A DNA stretch of 5,254 nt from Thermoanaerobacterium sp. Its GTDB lineage: Bacteria > Bacillota > Thermoanaerobacteria > Thermoanaerobacterales > Thermoanaerobacteraceae. Location: NCBI GenBank assembly GCA_029960905.1, contig JASBVU010000153.1:1-5254 (forward strand), given 5' to 3'. This document shows positions 1 to 5,254 of this stretch, piece after piece. The position numbers were made by a program, and so were the translations under genes. How positions within the stretch are numbered: the first letter of the stretch is position 1; every line of letters begins with the position of its first letter. The notes beneath the pieces are model-generated. The model made no database searches and was not told the origin of the DNA. It saw only the letters and a program-made list of their open reading frames with translations.

Positions 1-1
1 C

Positions 2-253
2 TTCATCCATCAGGATTTTATTGACGGCAAAAATGTGTTTGGCTGGGAAGATGGATATAAACGTTTTGTAGAAAATAATATATTTATTTATGGGATGAGA
101 CCTGAAAACGTAGAGGATTTTTTATCTGCCTATGGATACAGACTGATTGAAGATTTGGATTATAGTCAAATGGCAGATCAATATATAAAACCTACAGGTC
201 GCAGGCTGACTGCCTCAAAACTTGAACGTATGGGATTTGCAGAAAAGATTTAA
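2..253 (+). CDS. SAM-dependent methyltransferase, LCM/COG3315 type, C-terminal end (5' end outside the window)
   Basis: The frame is open to the left edge of the window, so the GTG at 35 is an internal valine codon and not the start. 83 codons and a TAA stop are visible. The C-terminal pattern KPTGRRLTASKLERMGFAEKI, with its GR-x-L, S-x-x-ER and final AEK elements, resembles the end of the leucine carboxyl methyltransferase-like family (COG3315, TIGR00027-type). Members of that family transfer a methyl group from S-adenosylmethionine to carboxyl or hydroxyl groups, and the bacterial ones mostly have unknown substrates. The preceding segment, with GWEDGYKRFVE and an ENVEDFLSAYGYRLIED helix-strand unit, fits the last part of the Rossmann-like fold. 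The SAM-binding glycine motif would lie upstream and cannot be seen. The gene is followed by a degraded regulator remnant and not by an operon partner. Family assignment rests on the C-terminal motif only; the substrate is unknown. Confidence 0.7.
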   Translation, partial: FIHQDFIDGKNVFGWEDGYKRFVENNIFIYGMRPENVEDFLSAYGYRLIEDLDYSQMADQYIKPTGRRLTASKLERMGFAEKI

Positions 254-298
254 GATTAAATCGATGTTTTTATAGTTATTCATATTCTCAATTAAAGC

Positions 299-336
299 GC
301 AATAGCGATCGTGATAAACTGTTCACTATTGCTTTT
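299..336 (+). terminator. Weak candidate rho-independent terminator after the methyltransferase gene
   Basis: Arms 299-308 (GCAATAGCGA) and 323-332 (TCACTATTGC) pair over 10 positions with one C-A mismatch, leaving a 14-nt loop, and TTTT follows at 333-336. It lies 45 bp after the methyltransferase stop, which suits a terminator. The stem is AT-rich, the loop is long and the T-run is short, so it is weaker than the hairpin at 1647-1697. Confidence 0.4.
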
Positions 337-368
337 GTGCTGCTTCTTCCTTGGATAAAACATGTTAG

Positions 369-582
369 AATAAATCAAATAATAAATTTCGGGTTGAATT
401 TATCAAATGTATGCGGAATGCAGGTCTTTCCATTGAAGTAAAGAACTTTTAATTGAGCAACGTGATCATCTAATAAAAAAATAGAATATATGAAGAAAAC
501 ATTAGAGCGCTTAAATTATAAAATTGATGTGTATGAACGATTATTGGTTGAGAAAGAAAAAGAGCTAAAGAATACGAAATAG
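369..582 (+). pseudogene. Remnant of a MerR-family transcriptional regulator (C-terminal half, frame-disrupted)
   Basis: Three pieces in different frames line up in order with the C-terminal half of a MerR-type regulator. Piece 1 (about 396-440) reads EFIKCMRNAGLSIEV. Piece 2 (440-481), in another frame, reads KELLIEQRDHLIKK and then meets a TAG at 482. Piece 3 (481-582) reads IEYMKKTLERLNYK and continues to LKNTK and a TAG stop. MerR proteins of this group normally have one helix of about 18 residues between SIEV and KELL. Its absence, together with the frame change, points to an internal deletion near 440. The second change sits in the A-run 475-481, where one extra A would join pieces 2 and 3. 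Stops also interrupt the sequence upstream (for example TAG at 366), and the N-terminal winged-helix DNA-binding domain is not recognisable. The remaining part would be the antiparallel coiled-coil dimer helix, so the product should not bind DNA. What it once regulated is unknown. Confidence 0.75.
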
Positions 583-623
583 AAGTTAATTAAAAATAAA
601 ATTATGAAGGAGCATGAGTTATA

Positions 624-1640
624 ATGAGAAATGAAGCTACTTTAGATGAATGGAAAGAATTATATGATATTGCTCTTAAAATAAAAGAGTTAAAGCCATG
701 GGAATATTTATATGATATGGACATAATAACAATATTATCACCTGATGCGGATGAACCTATTTATTGCAGCATAATGGGCAAAGCTGGAGAATTCTTTGGC
801 ATTGGCACTTATGTGGGATTTGATGCAATGAACAATTTTTACACGATGGCTAAAAGAGATGATGTGCCTGATATACAAAAAATAAGATTTCAAGACGATA
901 ATGTGCTTATGTGTCATTTTGGGAATAGGGAAGAATTGACAAAGGAAGAGTTAAAGCTTGTAAAAGATTTGGAGCTTAAATTTCGCGGTAAAAACAACTG
1001 GATTTATTTTCATTCGTTTAAAAAAGGTTATGTACCATACCTATTGGATAAAGAAGAGGTATTGTTTGAAACGGAAGTATTTAAGCATCTATTTGAGGCG
1101 CTTAACGATTATGTTGAAGGGAATGTGAAAGTCAACTTTGAAAATGGCAATACTTTACTTCGTACGTATAATAAAACGAAAAATTTATGGACGAATCAAG
1201 AAGCGCCAATTATTTTGCCTGAGCCTGACTATCCACAGCTTGTTTTGCAGGACGAATTGCTCATAGAAAGGATTAATCAGCAGGAAGCTAATAAAAGTAA
1301 AATAGAAGTCGATATAGCTTATTTGACTGGTGCTATAAGAGATAAAAAATATGATGTTCCTGTCATGGAGAGATTATGTGTTTTAGCAGAAAGCAGATCA
1401 GGACTTATAATAGATCAAAATTTTGTTTTCCCAGACGATAACGAGATGGAAATCATATTTGGTATGACGATTAATTATATTTTAAATTATGGTAAACCTG
1501 ATACTATCATTGTAAGAGATGACTATGTATTAAATTTATTAGACGATTTGTGTAAAAAAACTGGCATAAAGCTAAAAGTCAAAGGAAAGTTAAAAGCCAT
1601 TGATTACTTTGTAGAAAGTTTTTTAAGATATAGATTTTAA
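624..1640 (+). CDS. Two-domain protein of unknown function (DUF7309 + DUF6930-like)
   Basis: This is a 338-aa soluble protein with no signal peptide or membrane segment. The N-terminal part (about residues 8-170) has W10-x-x-LY, IKELKPWEYLYD (20-31) and an IYCSIMGKAGEFFGIGTYVGF block (46-66). I recall this pattern from DUF7309, a domain often found in SEC-C motif proteins. The C-terminal part (about 205-335) has a predicted strand with SGLIIDQNFVFP, the IIVRDD segment (295-300), and a final LLDDLCKKTGIKLKVKGKLKAIDYFVESF unit, as in DUF6930. No cysteine-rich SEC-C zinc motif is present at the C terminus, and no catalytic motif is evident. The ATG at 624 is chosen because AAGGAG (607-612) lies 11 nt upstream, a slightly long spacing. 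The regulator remnant ends 41 bp upstream, and I see no good promoter in between. A strong terminator begins right at the stop codon. The domain names are from memory of the families; the function is unknown. Confidence 0.85.
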   Translation: MRNEATLDEWKELYDIALKIKELKPWEYLYDMDIITILSPDADEPIYCSIMGKAGEFFGIGTYVGFDAMNNFYTMAKRDDVPDIQKIRFQDDNVLMCHFGNREELTKEELKLVKDLELKFRGKNNWIYFHSFKKGYVPYLLDKEEVLFETEVFKHLFEALNDYVEGNVKVNFENGNTLLRTYNKTKNLWTNQEAPIILPEPDYPQLVLQDELLIERINQQEANKSKIEVDIAYLTGAIRDKKYDVPVMERLCVLAESRSGLIIDQNFVFPDDNEMEIIFGMTINYILNYGKPDTIIVRDDYVLNLLDDLCKKTGIKLKVKGKLKAIDYFVESFLRYRF

Positions 1641-1703
1641 AAAAACCAGGGTTTATTGGTTTATTGAGAGAAATAATCAATATGCCAATAGACCCTGATT
1701 TTT
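1639..1703. terminator. Strong bidirectional rho-independent terminator between convergent genes
   Basis: Arms 1647-1660 and 1684-1697 pair continuously, with G-U wobbles at 1653/1691 and 1660/1684. The core is CAGGGT against ACCCTG. After one T-T mismatch the stem continues with 1662-1667 against 1677-1682, leaving a 9-nt loop, so about 20 pairs form in total. TTTTT (1699-1703) follows on the plus strand. AAAAAAA (1639-1645) precedes it and gives a U-run for minus-strand transcripts. It can therefore end both the 338-aa gene, whose TAA lies at 1638-1640, and the small minus-strand frame, whose stop is 18 bp away. Confidence 0.9.
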
Positions 1704-1715
1704 ACTTAAGTTAAC

Positions 1716-1901
1716 TTATAGTTTGACGTTTTTTACAGGACCACTCATACCATAAAATGTTGCTTCTGCTTCATCTGCGTAGAAAATTTCATATATTGAG
1801 TCATCCTCACTGTACAAATTTCTAAGTGATGGCATGGTATCTAGTGCTGCTTTTTTCGATTCACGGCTTGTTATGAATACAGCTTCATTTATCCCTTTCA
1901 A
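1716..1901 (-). CDS. Small hypothetical protein (61 aa), convergent to the DUF gene; possibly a truncated gene
   Basis: I do not recognise this protein. The frame starts with TTG at 1901 and ends with TAA at 1716-1718. An in-frame TAA at 1908-1910 blocks extension upstream. The first half looks like a short strand (EAVFITS) followed by a helix (RESKKAALDTMPSLRNLY). The second half is acidic and aromatic (EDDSIYEIFYADEAEATFYG) and ends in GPVKNVKL. There is no signal peptide, membrane segment or cysteine. Three things support a real gene: a TATAAT box just upstream on the same strand (1924-1929), a bidirectional terminator just downstream, and a protein-like composition. Against an intact gene, there is no ribosome binding site in front of the TTG, and the only in-frame ATG (residue 23, at 1833-1835) would leave 39 residues. 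It may be the 3' end of a gene that lost its beginning, or a short, nearly leaderless gene. Confidence 0.5.
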   Translation of the reverse strand: MKGINEAVFITSRESKKAALDTMPSLRNLYSEDDSIYEIFYADEAEATFYGMSGPVKNVKL

Positions 1902-1923
1902 TCTATTTTATGATTACGAGATT

Positions 1924-1951
1924 ATTATAACTCTAATTGACGCTAAAACAA
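1924..1951 (-). promoter_or_regulatory. Candidate SigA promoter for the small minus-strand frame
   Basis: Read on the minus strand, TTGTTT (1951-1946) is followed after 16 bp by a perfect TATAAT (1929-1924). Transcription would begin near 1917, about 16 nt before the TTG codon at 1901, so the leader would be very short. The -35 match is only partial. The AT-rich background makes chance TATAAT boxes likely, so the case rests on position. Confidence 0.45.
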
Positions 1952-1978
1952 TAAAGTAAAGAAAGTGTTTTTTTCGGT

Positions 1979-2007
1979 TTGGAGAAATTACAGTCATATA
2001 TTATAAT
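1979..2007 (+). promoter_or_regulatory. Candidate SigA promoter for nfo-rnz
   Basis: A perfect TATAAT at 2002-2007 is preceded, 17 bp upstream, by TTGGAG (1979-1984), which matches the -35 consensus at the TTG. The expected start site is near 2013-2015, about 40 nt before the nfo ATG. It is divergent from the candidate minus-strand promoter at 1924-1951, with 27 bp between the two -35 boxes. Confidence 0.6.
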
Positions 2008-2012
2008 GAAGA

Positions 2013-2030
2013 AAAAGACTTCTGTCTTTT
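2013..2030 (+). promoter_or_regulatory. Small hairpin at the predicted 5' end of the nfo transcript
   Basis: AAAAGAC (2013-2019) and GTCTTTT (2024-2030) are perfect 7-bp arms around a TTCT loop. If transcription starts about 7 nt after the TATAAT at 2002-2007, the hairpin occupies the very 5' end of the mRNA, 11 nt before the AGGAGG ribosome binding site. Such a structure could protect the 5' end from decay. It has only two G-C pairs and may be incidental. Confidence 0.35.
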
Positions 2031-2041
2031 GAATGTACTTT

Positions 2042-2047
2042 AGGAGG
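2042..2047 (+). promoter_or_regulatory. Ribosome binding site that sets the nfo start
   Basis: AGGAGG ends 6 nt before the ATG at 2054. An earlier in-frame ATG at 2033 would place this Shine-Dalgarno sequence inside the coding region, so the start is 2054. Confidence 0.9.
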
Positions 2048-2053
2048 AAAATT

Positions 2054-2887
2054 ATGTTATACATAGGATGTCATTTATCAGTGTCAAATGGATATAAAGC
2101 TATGGCAGAAGAGGCATTAAAGCTTGATGCTAATACGCTGCAGTTTTTCACAAGAAATCCAAGGGGAAGCAAGGCAAAAGATATAGATGAAAGTGACTGT
2201 AATTCGTTTTTGAAAATTGTAAACAAAAATAATTTTTCTAAGGTTGTTGCACATGCGCCATATACGTTAAATCCGTGTTCACCTGATGAAAGGACGAGGG
2301 AATTTGCGCGAGAAGTCATGACAGATGATTTGATGCGGATGGAATATCTTCCAAATAATCTTTACGATTTTCATCCTGGAAGCCATGTGAAGCAAGGCGT
2401 TGATGCAGGGATAGAGTATACGGCAAATATGTTAAATCAAATACTACAACCTGAGCAGTCTACAATCGTGCTTTTAGAGACTATGGCAGGAAAGGGCTCA
2501 GAAATAGGAAAGACATTTCAAGAATTGAGAAAGATTTTAGATAGAGTAGAGTTGCAAGAAAAAACGGGCGTGTGCTTTGATACATGTCATGTGTACGATG
2601 CAGGATATGACATAGTAAATAATCTCGACGGCGTATTAGAGGAGTTTGACAAGGTCATAGGATTAGACAAGCTGTATGCAATACATTTAAATGATAGCAA
2701 AAATCCGATGGGAAGCCGTAAAGATAGACATGAAAAGATTGGTACGGGTTATATAGGGATAGATGCTATAGCAAAAGTCATAAATCATCCAAGTTTAAAA
2801 CACCTGCCATTTATATTGGAGACGCCAAACGATCTTAAGGGTTATGGAGAGGAAATAAAGCTCTTAAGAAGCCTTTACAATGGTTGA
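2054..2887 (+). CDS. nfo: Endonuclease IV (apurinic/apyrimidinic endonuclease)
   Basis: This is a 277-aa TIM-barrel metalloenzyme of the usual family length. It cuts the DNA backbone 5' to abasic sites, and can repair blocked 3' ends, in base excision repair in the cytoplasm. All nine metal-binding residues expected for the three-zinc centre are visible: H67 (AHAPY), H107 (FHPGSH), E142 ([10 protein letters not shown]), D176 and H179 ([12 protein letters not shown]), H211 (HLNDSK), D224 and H226 (DRHEKIGTG), and E256 (LETPND). The protein begins [14 protein letters not shown], matching the normal N terminus, which also supports the start at 2054. A candidate promoter lies at 1979-2007. The rnz gene follows after 25 bp with its own ribosome binding site, so the two are probably co-transcribed. 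Nothing appears truncated or mutated. The identification is firm. Confidence 0.97.
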   Translation: MLYIGCHLSVSNGYKAMAEEALKLDANTLQFFTRNPRGSKAKDIDESDCNSFLKIVNKNNFSKVVAHAPYTLNPCSPDERTREFAREVMTDDLMRMEYLPNNLYDFHPGSHVKQGVDAGIEYTANMLNQILQPEQSTIVLLETMAGKGSEIGKTFQELRKILDRVELQEKTGVCFDTCHVYDAGYDIVNNLDGVLEEFDKVIGLDKLYAIHLNDSKNPMGSRKDRHEKIGTGYIGIDAIAKVINHPSLKHLPFILETPNDLKGYGEEIKLLRSLYNG

Positions 2888-2912
2888 CTTTTGATGATTC
2901 GGAGGATTTTGT

Positions 2913-3824
2913 ATGTTTGACGTATGTTTATTGGGCACAGGAGGAATGATGCCTGTACCTGGTAGAAACCTATCTTCACTCATATTAAGGTATGGCGGTG
3001 TATCGGTGTTGGTAGATTGTGGAGAAGGCACACAAGTTCCGCTTCAAAAATTGGGGTGGGGTTTTTTAAATATAGATACGATATTTTTTACACACTATCA
3101 CGGAGACCATATTATGGGGCTTCCTGGTATAATATATCAGATGATAAATCAAGAACGGACAAAGAAGCTTAATTTAATGGGTCCTGAAGGAATATTAGTA
3201 TTAAAAAATCTTTTAAGTGTTCTTTTTGTGGAGATGCCGTTTGAAATTGAATATACTGAACTAAAAGGTGGAGATTCTTTAAATGTTGGAGGCATAACAG
3301 TAGAAAATGTTTTAGCCCACCATACTTCATTGTGTTTTGCTTACAGCTTTGAAGTTAAAAGGCTTCCAAAATTTGATGCAAAAAAAGCTAAAGAATTAAA
3401 CATACCATTGGAATATTGGCATAGACTTCAGCATGGTGAAAGCATTATAAAAGATGGAAATGTAATGTATACACCTCAGATGGTATTAGGTGAAGATAGA
3501 AAAGGCTTAAAAGTAAGTTACTCTACTGATACCAGGCCTACAAAAGACATCATAAAACTTGTTGAGAATAGCGATCTTTTCATTGGAGAAGGAATGTACG
3601 GAGATCCATCAGATGTTGAAAAAGCCATAAAAAAATATCATTCCACGTTTGCGGAGACAGCTTTAGTCGCAAAGGAAGCCAATGTGAAAGAGCTTTGGCT
3701 TACTCATTTTAGTCCTTCATTGAAAAAACCAGATGAATACTTGAAGTATGCTAAAGATGTATTTGAAAATAGCGTTGTTGGATGTGATATGATGACGAAA
3801 GAACTGCGCTTTAAAAACACATAA
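2913..3824 (+). CDS. rnz: Ribonuclease Z (tRNA 3' endonuclease)
   Basis: This 303-aa member of the metallo-beta-lactamase fold removes the 3' trailer of tRNA precursors, mainly those lacking an encoded CCA. It begins with LLGTGGMMPVPGRN (6-19) and VDCGEGTQ (34-41). The zinc motif THYHGDH gives H61, H63, D65 and H66. Further ligands are the AHH pair (H136/H137), D206 in YSTDTRP, and H265 in WLTHFSP. H243 in the YHST motif matches the conserved catalytic-site histidine of RNase Z. The region around 149-197 fits the flexible arm (exosite) that grips tRNA. GEGMYG at 225-230 is the clostridial variant of a segment that reads HEATF in many other bacteria. GGAGG at 2901-2905 lies 7 nt before the ATG. 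It probably shares the nfo promoter. I see no convincing terminator after its stop. Confidence 0.95.
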   Translation: MFDVCLLGTGGMMPVPGRNLSSLILRYGGVSVLVDCGEGTQVPLQKLGWGFLNIDTIFFTHYHGDHIMGLPGIIYQMINQERTKKLNLMGPEGILVLKNLLSVLFVEMPFEIEYTELKGGDSLNVGGITVENVLAHHTSLCFAYSFEVKRLPKFDAKKAKELNIPLEYWHRLQHGESIIKDGNVMYTPQMVLGEDRKGLKVSYSTDTRPTKDIIKLVENSDLFIGEGMYGDPSDVEKAIKKYHSTFAETALVAKEANVKELWLTHFSPSLKKPDEYLKYAKDVFENSVVGCDMMTKELRFKNT

Positions 3825-3871
3825 AAATAGTTTCATTTATGTTAAAAAATGATAAAATAAAGTATAGACAT

Positions 3872-3899
3872 TTGCTTAAAATAATTTTTATGATATAAT
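3872..3899 (+). promoter_or_regulatory. Extended -10 SigA promoter for tig
   Basis: A perfect TATAAT (3894-3899) is preceded by TG at 3891-3892, giving the extended -10 form TGATATAAT. TTGCTT (3872-3877) lies 16 bp upstream as a weak -35. The predicted start is near 3906, giving a leader of about 40 nt before the ATG at 3946. Since no clear terminator separates rnz from this site, tig may receive both its own transcripts and read-through. Confidence 0.7.
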
Positions 3900-3930
3900 A
3901 AATAGAAGTTATTAACGCAAACAAATGAAT

Positions 3931-3936
3931 AGGAGG
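3931..3936 (+). promoter_or_regulatory. Ribosome binding site that sets the tig start
   Basis: AGGAGG ends 9 nt before the ATG at 3946. The earlier in-frame ATG at 3925 would translate through it, so 3946 is the better start. Confidence 0.88.
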
Positions 3937-3945
3937 ATTTACTTA

Positions 3946-5244
3946 ATGAGCAGTAATCTTAAAAAAATAGAGAACAGTGTTGCAACAATCGAGTTAAATA
4001 TTCCAAAGGAAAAATTTGAAGAAGGATTAAACTTTTCATACAAAAAAAACGTAGGTAGGTTTAACATACCAGGCTTTAGGCGCGGAAAGGCACCAAGGAT
4101 TATCATAGAAAGGTACTATGGTGAAGGCGTGCTTTACGAAGACGCTATAGAGCATGTATTTCCGGATGCATATCAAGAAGCGATTGATACTCTGAAGCTT
4201 GAGCCAATAGATAATCCAACAATTGACATTTTACAGATTGGAAAAGGCCAAGATTTAATCATAGAGGCGGTAGTGCCAGTATTGCCTGATGTAGAGCTTG
4301 GACAGTACAAGGGTATAGAAGTCAAAAAAGTAGAGTATAATGTTAAAGACGAAGATATTAATAATAGACTTGAACAGATGAGACAGAGGAATGCAAGAGT
4401 TGTTCCAGTAGAAGATAGAGCAGCACAGATGGGCGATATAGTTGACATAAGCTTTGAAGGATTCTTAGATGGCGTACCGTTTGAAGGAGGTAAAAGCGAC
4501 AATTATTCATTAGAGCTCGGCTCTCAAACATTTATTCCTGGTTTTGAAGAGCAAATTGTTGGACACAACGTTAATGAGGAGTTTGACGTCAATGTTAAAT
4601 TCCCTGAAGACTACAGGGCTGAAGAGTTAAAAGGAAAAGATGCGGTATTTAAAGTAAAATTGCTTTCAATAAAGCATAAAGAGCTGCCAGAGTTAAATGA
4701 CGATTTTGCTAAAGACGTAAGCGAGTTTGACACACTGGATGAATTAAAAGAGGACATTAAGAGAGAGTTACAAGAACAATATGATTTTAGCGCTAAAGAG
4801 GAAATGAAAGAAAATGCAGTAAAAGTAGTTGTGGAAAATTCTAAAGTGGATATACCTGAAATAATGGTAGATAGGCAAATTGACATATCGTTAAGAGATC
4901 TTGATTACAATTTGAGGTATCAGGGATTAGATTTTGATAAATACTTAGAGATAACTGGTAAAACTAAAGATGATCTAAGGAAAGAAATGCATGATGATGC
5001 CGCTTTGAGAGTGAAGACACAATTAGTGATTGATAAGATAGGGAAAATAGAGAATATAACCGCCACAGATGAAGAAGTTGAAAATAGGCTTAATGAAATG
5101 GCAAGAAATTACAACGTAAAAGTGGAAGATTTAAAGAAAGAGTTGACTGAATCACAGATAAACAATATAAAAGACGATATAGTCTACTTTAAGACGATTG
5201 ACTTTATTTTTGAGAATAGTAAAATTATAGATAAAGAGGAGTGA
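3946..5244 (+). CDS. tig: Trigger factor, ribosome-associated chaperone and peptidyl-prolyl isomerase
   Basis: This 432-aa protein has the usual trigger factor length and three-part layout. It binds near the peptide exit of the large ribosomal subunit and helps new chains fold. The N-terminal ribosome-binding domain (about 1-145) carries the signature GFRRGKAP at 43-50, which docks on ribosomal protein L23. The FKBP-type isomerase domain spans about 163-243, from GDIVDISFEGFLDG through the GSQTFIPGFEEQIVG segment to FKVKLLSIK. The C-terminal part (about 250-432) is a long, charged, helical substrate-cradling domain. No domain is missing or interrupted. An extended -10 promoter lies at 3872-3899. 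Its last codons contain the ribosome binding site of the next gene, which starts 4 bp after the TGA, indicating tight translational linkage. The identification is firm. Confidence 0.97.
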   Translation: MSSNLKKIENSVATIELNIPKEKFEEGLNFSYKKNVGRFNIPGFRRGKAPRIIIERYYGEGVLYEDAIEHVFPDAYQEAIDTLKLEPIDNPTIDILQIGKGQDLIIEAVVPVLPDVELGQYKGIEVKKVEYNVKDEDINNRLEQMRQRNARVVPVEDRAAQMGDIVDISFEGFLDGVPFEGGKSDNYSLELGSQTFIPGFEEQIVGHNVNEEFDVNVKFPEDYRAEELKGKDAVFKVKLLSIKHKELPELNDDFAKDVSEFDTLDELKEDIKRELQEQYDFSAKEEMKENAVKVVVENSKVDIPEIMVDRQIDISLRDLDYNLRYQGLDFDKYLEITGKTKDDLRKEMHDDAALRVKTQLVIDKIGKIENITATDEEVENRLNEMARNYNVKVEDLKKELTESQINNIKDDIVYFKTIDFIFENSKIIDKEE

Positions 5245-5248
5245 TATT

Positions 5249-5254
5249 ATGAGC
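5249..5254 (+). CDS. Start of the next gene, probably clpP (cut off by the window edge)
   Basis: Only ATG AGC (Met-Ser) is visible. AGGAG at 5237-5241, inside the end of tig, lies 7 nt before the ATG, which is ideal spacing. In Firmicutes with this gene order, tig is commonly followed by clpP and clpX, and ClpP often begins Met-Ser. The product name is therefore inferred from context and not from sequence. It would be the protease subunit of the ClpXP complex. Confidence 0.5.

Noticed and set aside
35..253. A complete 72-aa gene starting with GTG at 35
   Set aside because: The frame is open to the window edge, and the upstream codons continue the same protein; it is the tail of a larger methyltransferase.
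1707..1718. Perfect 12-bp palindrome TAAGTTAACTTA
   Set aside because: It overlaps the stop of the small minus-strand frame and is AT-rich and isolated; no second copy seen, so chance is the simplest explanation.
1961..1976. T7 run suggesting a plus-strand terminator
   Set aside because: No inverted repeat precedes the T-run.
2033..2053. N-terminal extension of nfo from the ATG at 2033
   Set aside because: It would translate through the AGGAGG at 2042-2047, and the family N terminus begins at MLYIG.
2071..2319. Minus-strand reading frame of 82 codons
   Set aside because: It lies wholly inside nfo, whose protein has every expected motif; it is a shadow frame.
3830..3860. Possible terminator after rnz
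   Set aside because: Only a 5-bp AT-rich pairing (CATTT with AAATG) can be formed, and no T-run follows.
3925..3945. N-terminal extension of tig from the ATG at 3925
   Set aside because: It covers the AGGAGG at 3931-3936, and the added residues are just the translated ribosome binding site.
4173..4886. Two minus-strand reading frames (109 and 91 codons)
   Set aside because: Both are opposite tig and are serine-rich in the way expected of the antisense of a lysine/glutamate-rich gene; no ribosome binding site or family resemblance.

Overview
The window looks like the chromosome of a low-GC, Gram-positive anaerobe of the Clostridia/Thermoanaerobacterales type. The evidence is the AT-rich sequence, strong AGGAGG ribosome binding sites, the clostridial form of RNase Z, and the gene order nfo - rnz - tig - (probable clpP). 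The genus is an inference (Thermoanaerobacterium-like) and was not tested by search.

Layout. Positions 2-253 are the 3' end of a SAM-dependent methyltransferase of the leucine carboxyl methyltransferase-like (COG3315) type. Positions 254-623 have no intact gene. They hold a weak terminator-like hairpin and the decayed C-terminal half of a MerR-family regulator, broken by an internal deletion and a frameshift in an A-run. Positions 624-1640 encode a 338-aa protein that I read as a DUF7309 + DUF6930 two-domain protein of unknown function. A strong bidirectional terminator at about 1639-1703 separates it from a small convergent reading frame on the minus strand (1716-1901), which has its own promoter-like sequence but no recognisable family.

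From about 1979 to the end is a co-directional housekeeping block. It has nfo (endonuclease IV, base excision repair), rnz (RNase Z, tRNA 3' processing) 25 bp later, then tig (trigger factor) with its own extended -10 promoter. Four bases after the tig stop, a new ATG behind a ribosome binding site begins a cut-off gene, most likely clpP.

The left third (methyltransferase end, dead regulator, DUF protein, small orphan frame) is accessory or decaying sequence. The right two thirds are conserved core genes. I found no CRISPR array, insertion sequence, tRNA, rRNA or riboswitch, and no convincing new multi-gene system. The items most worth a second look are the small minus-strand frame and the regulator remnant.
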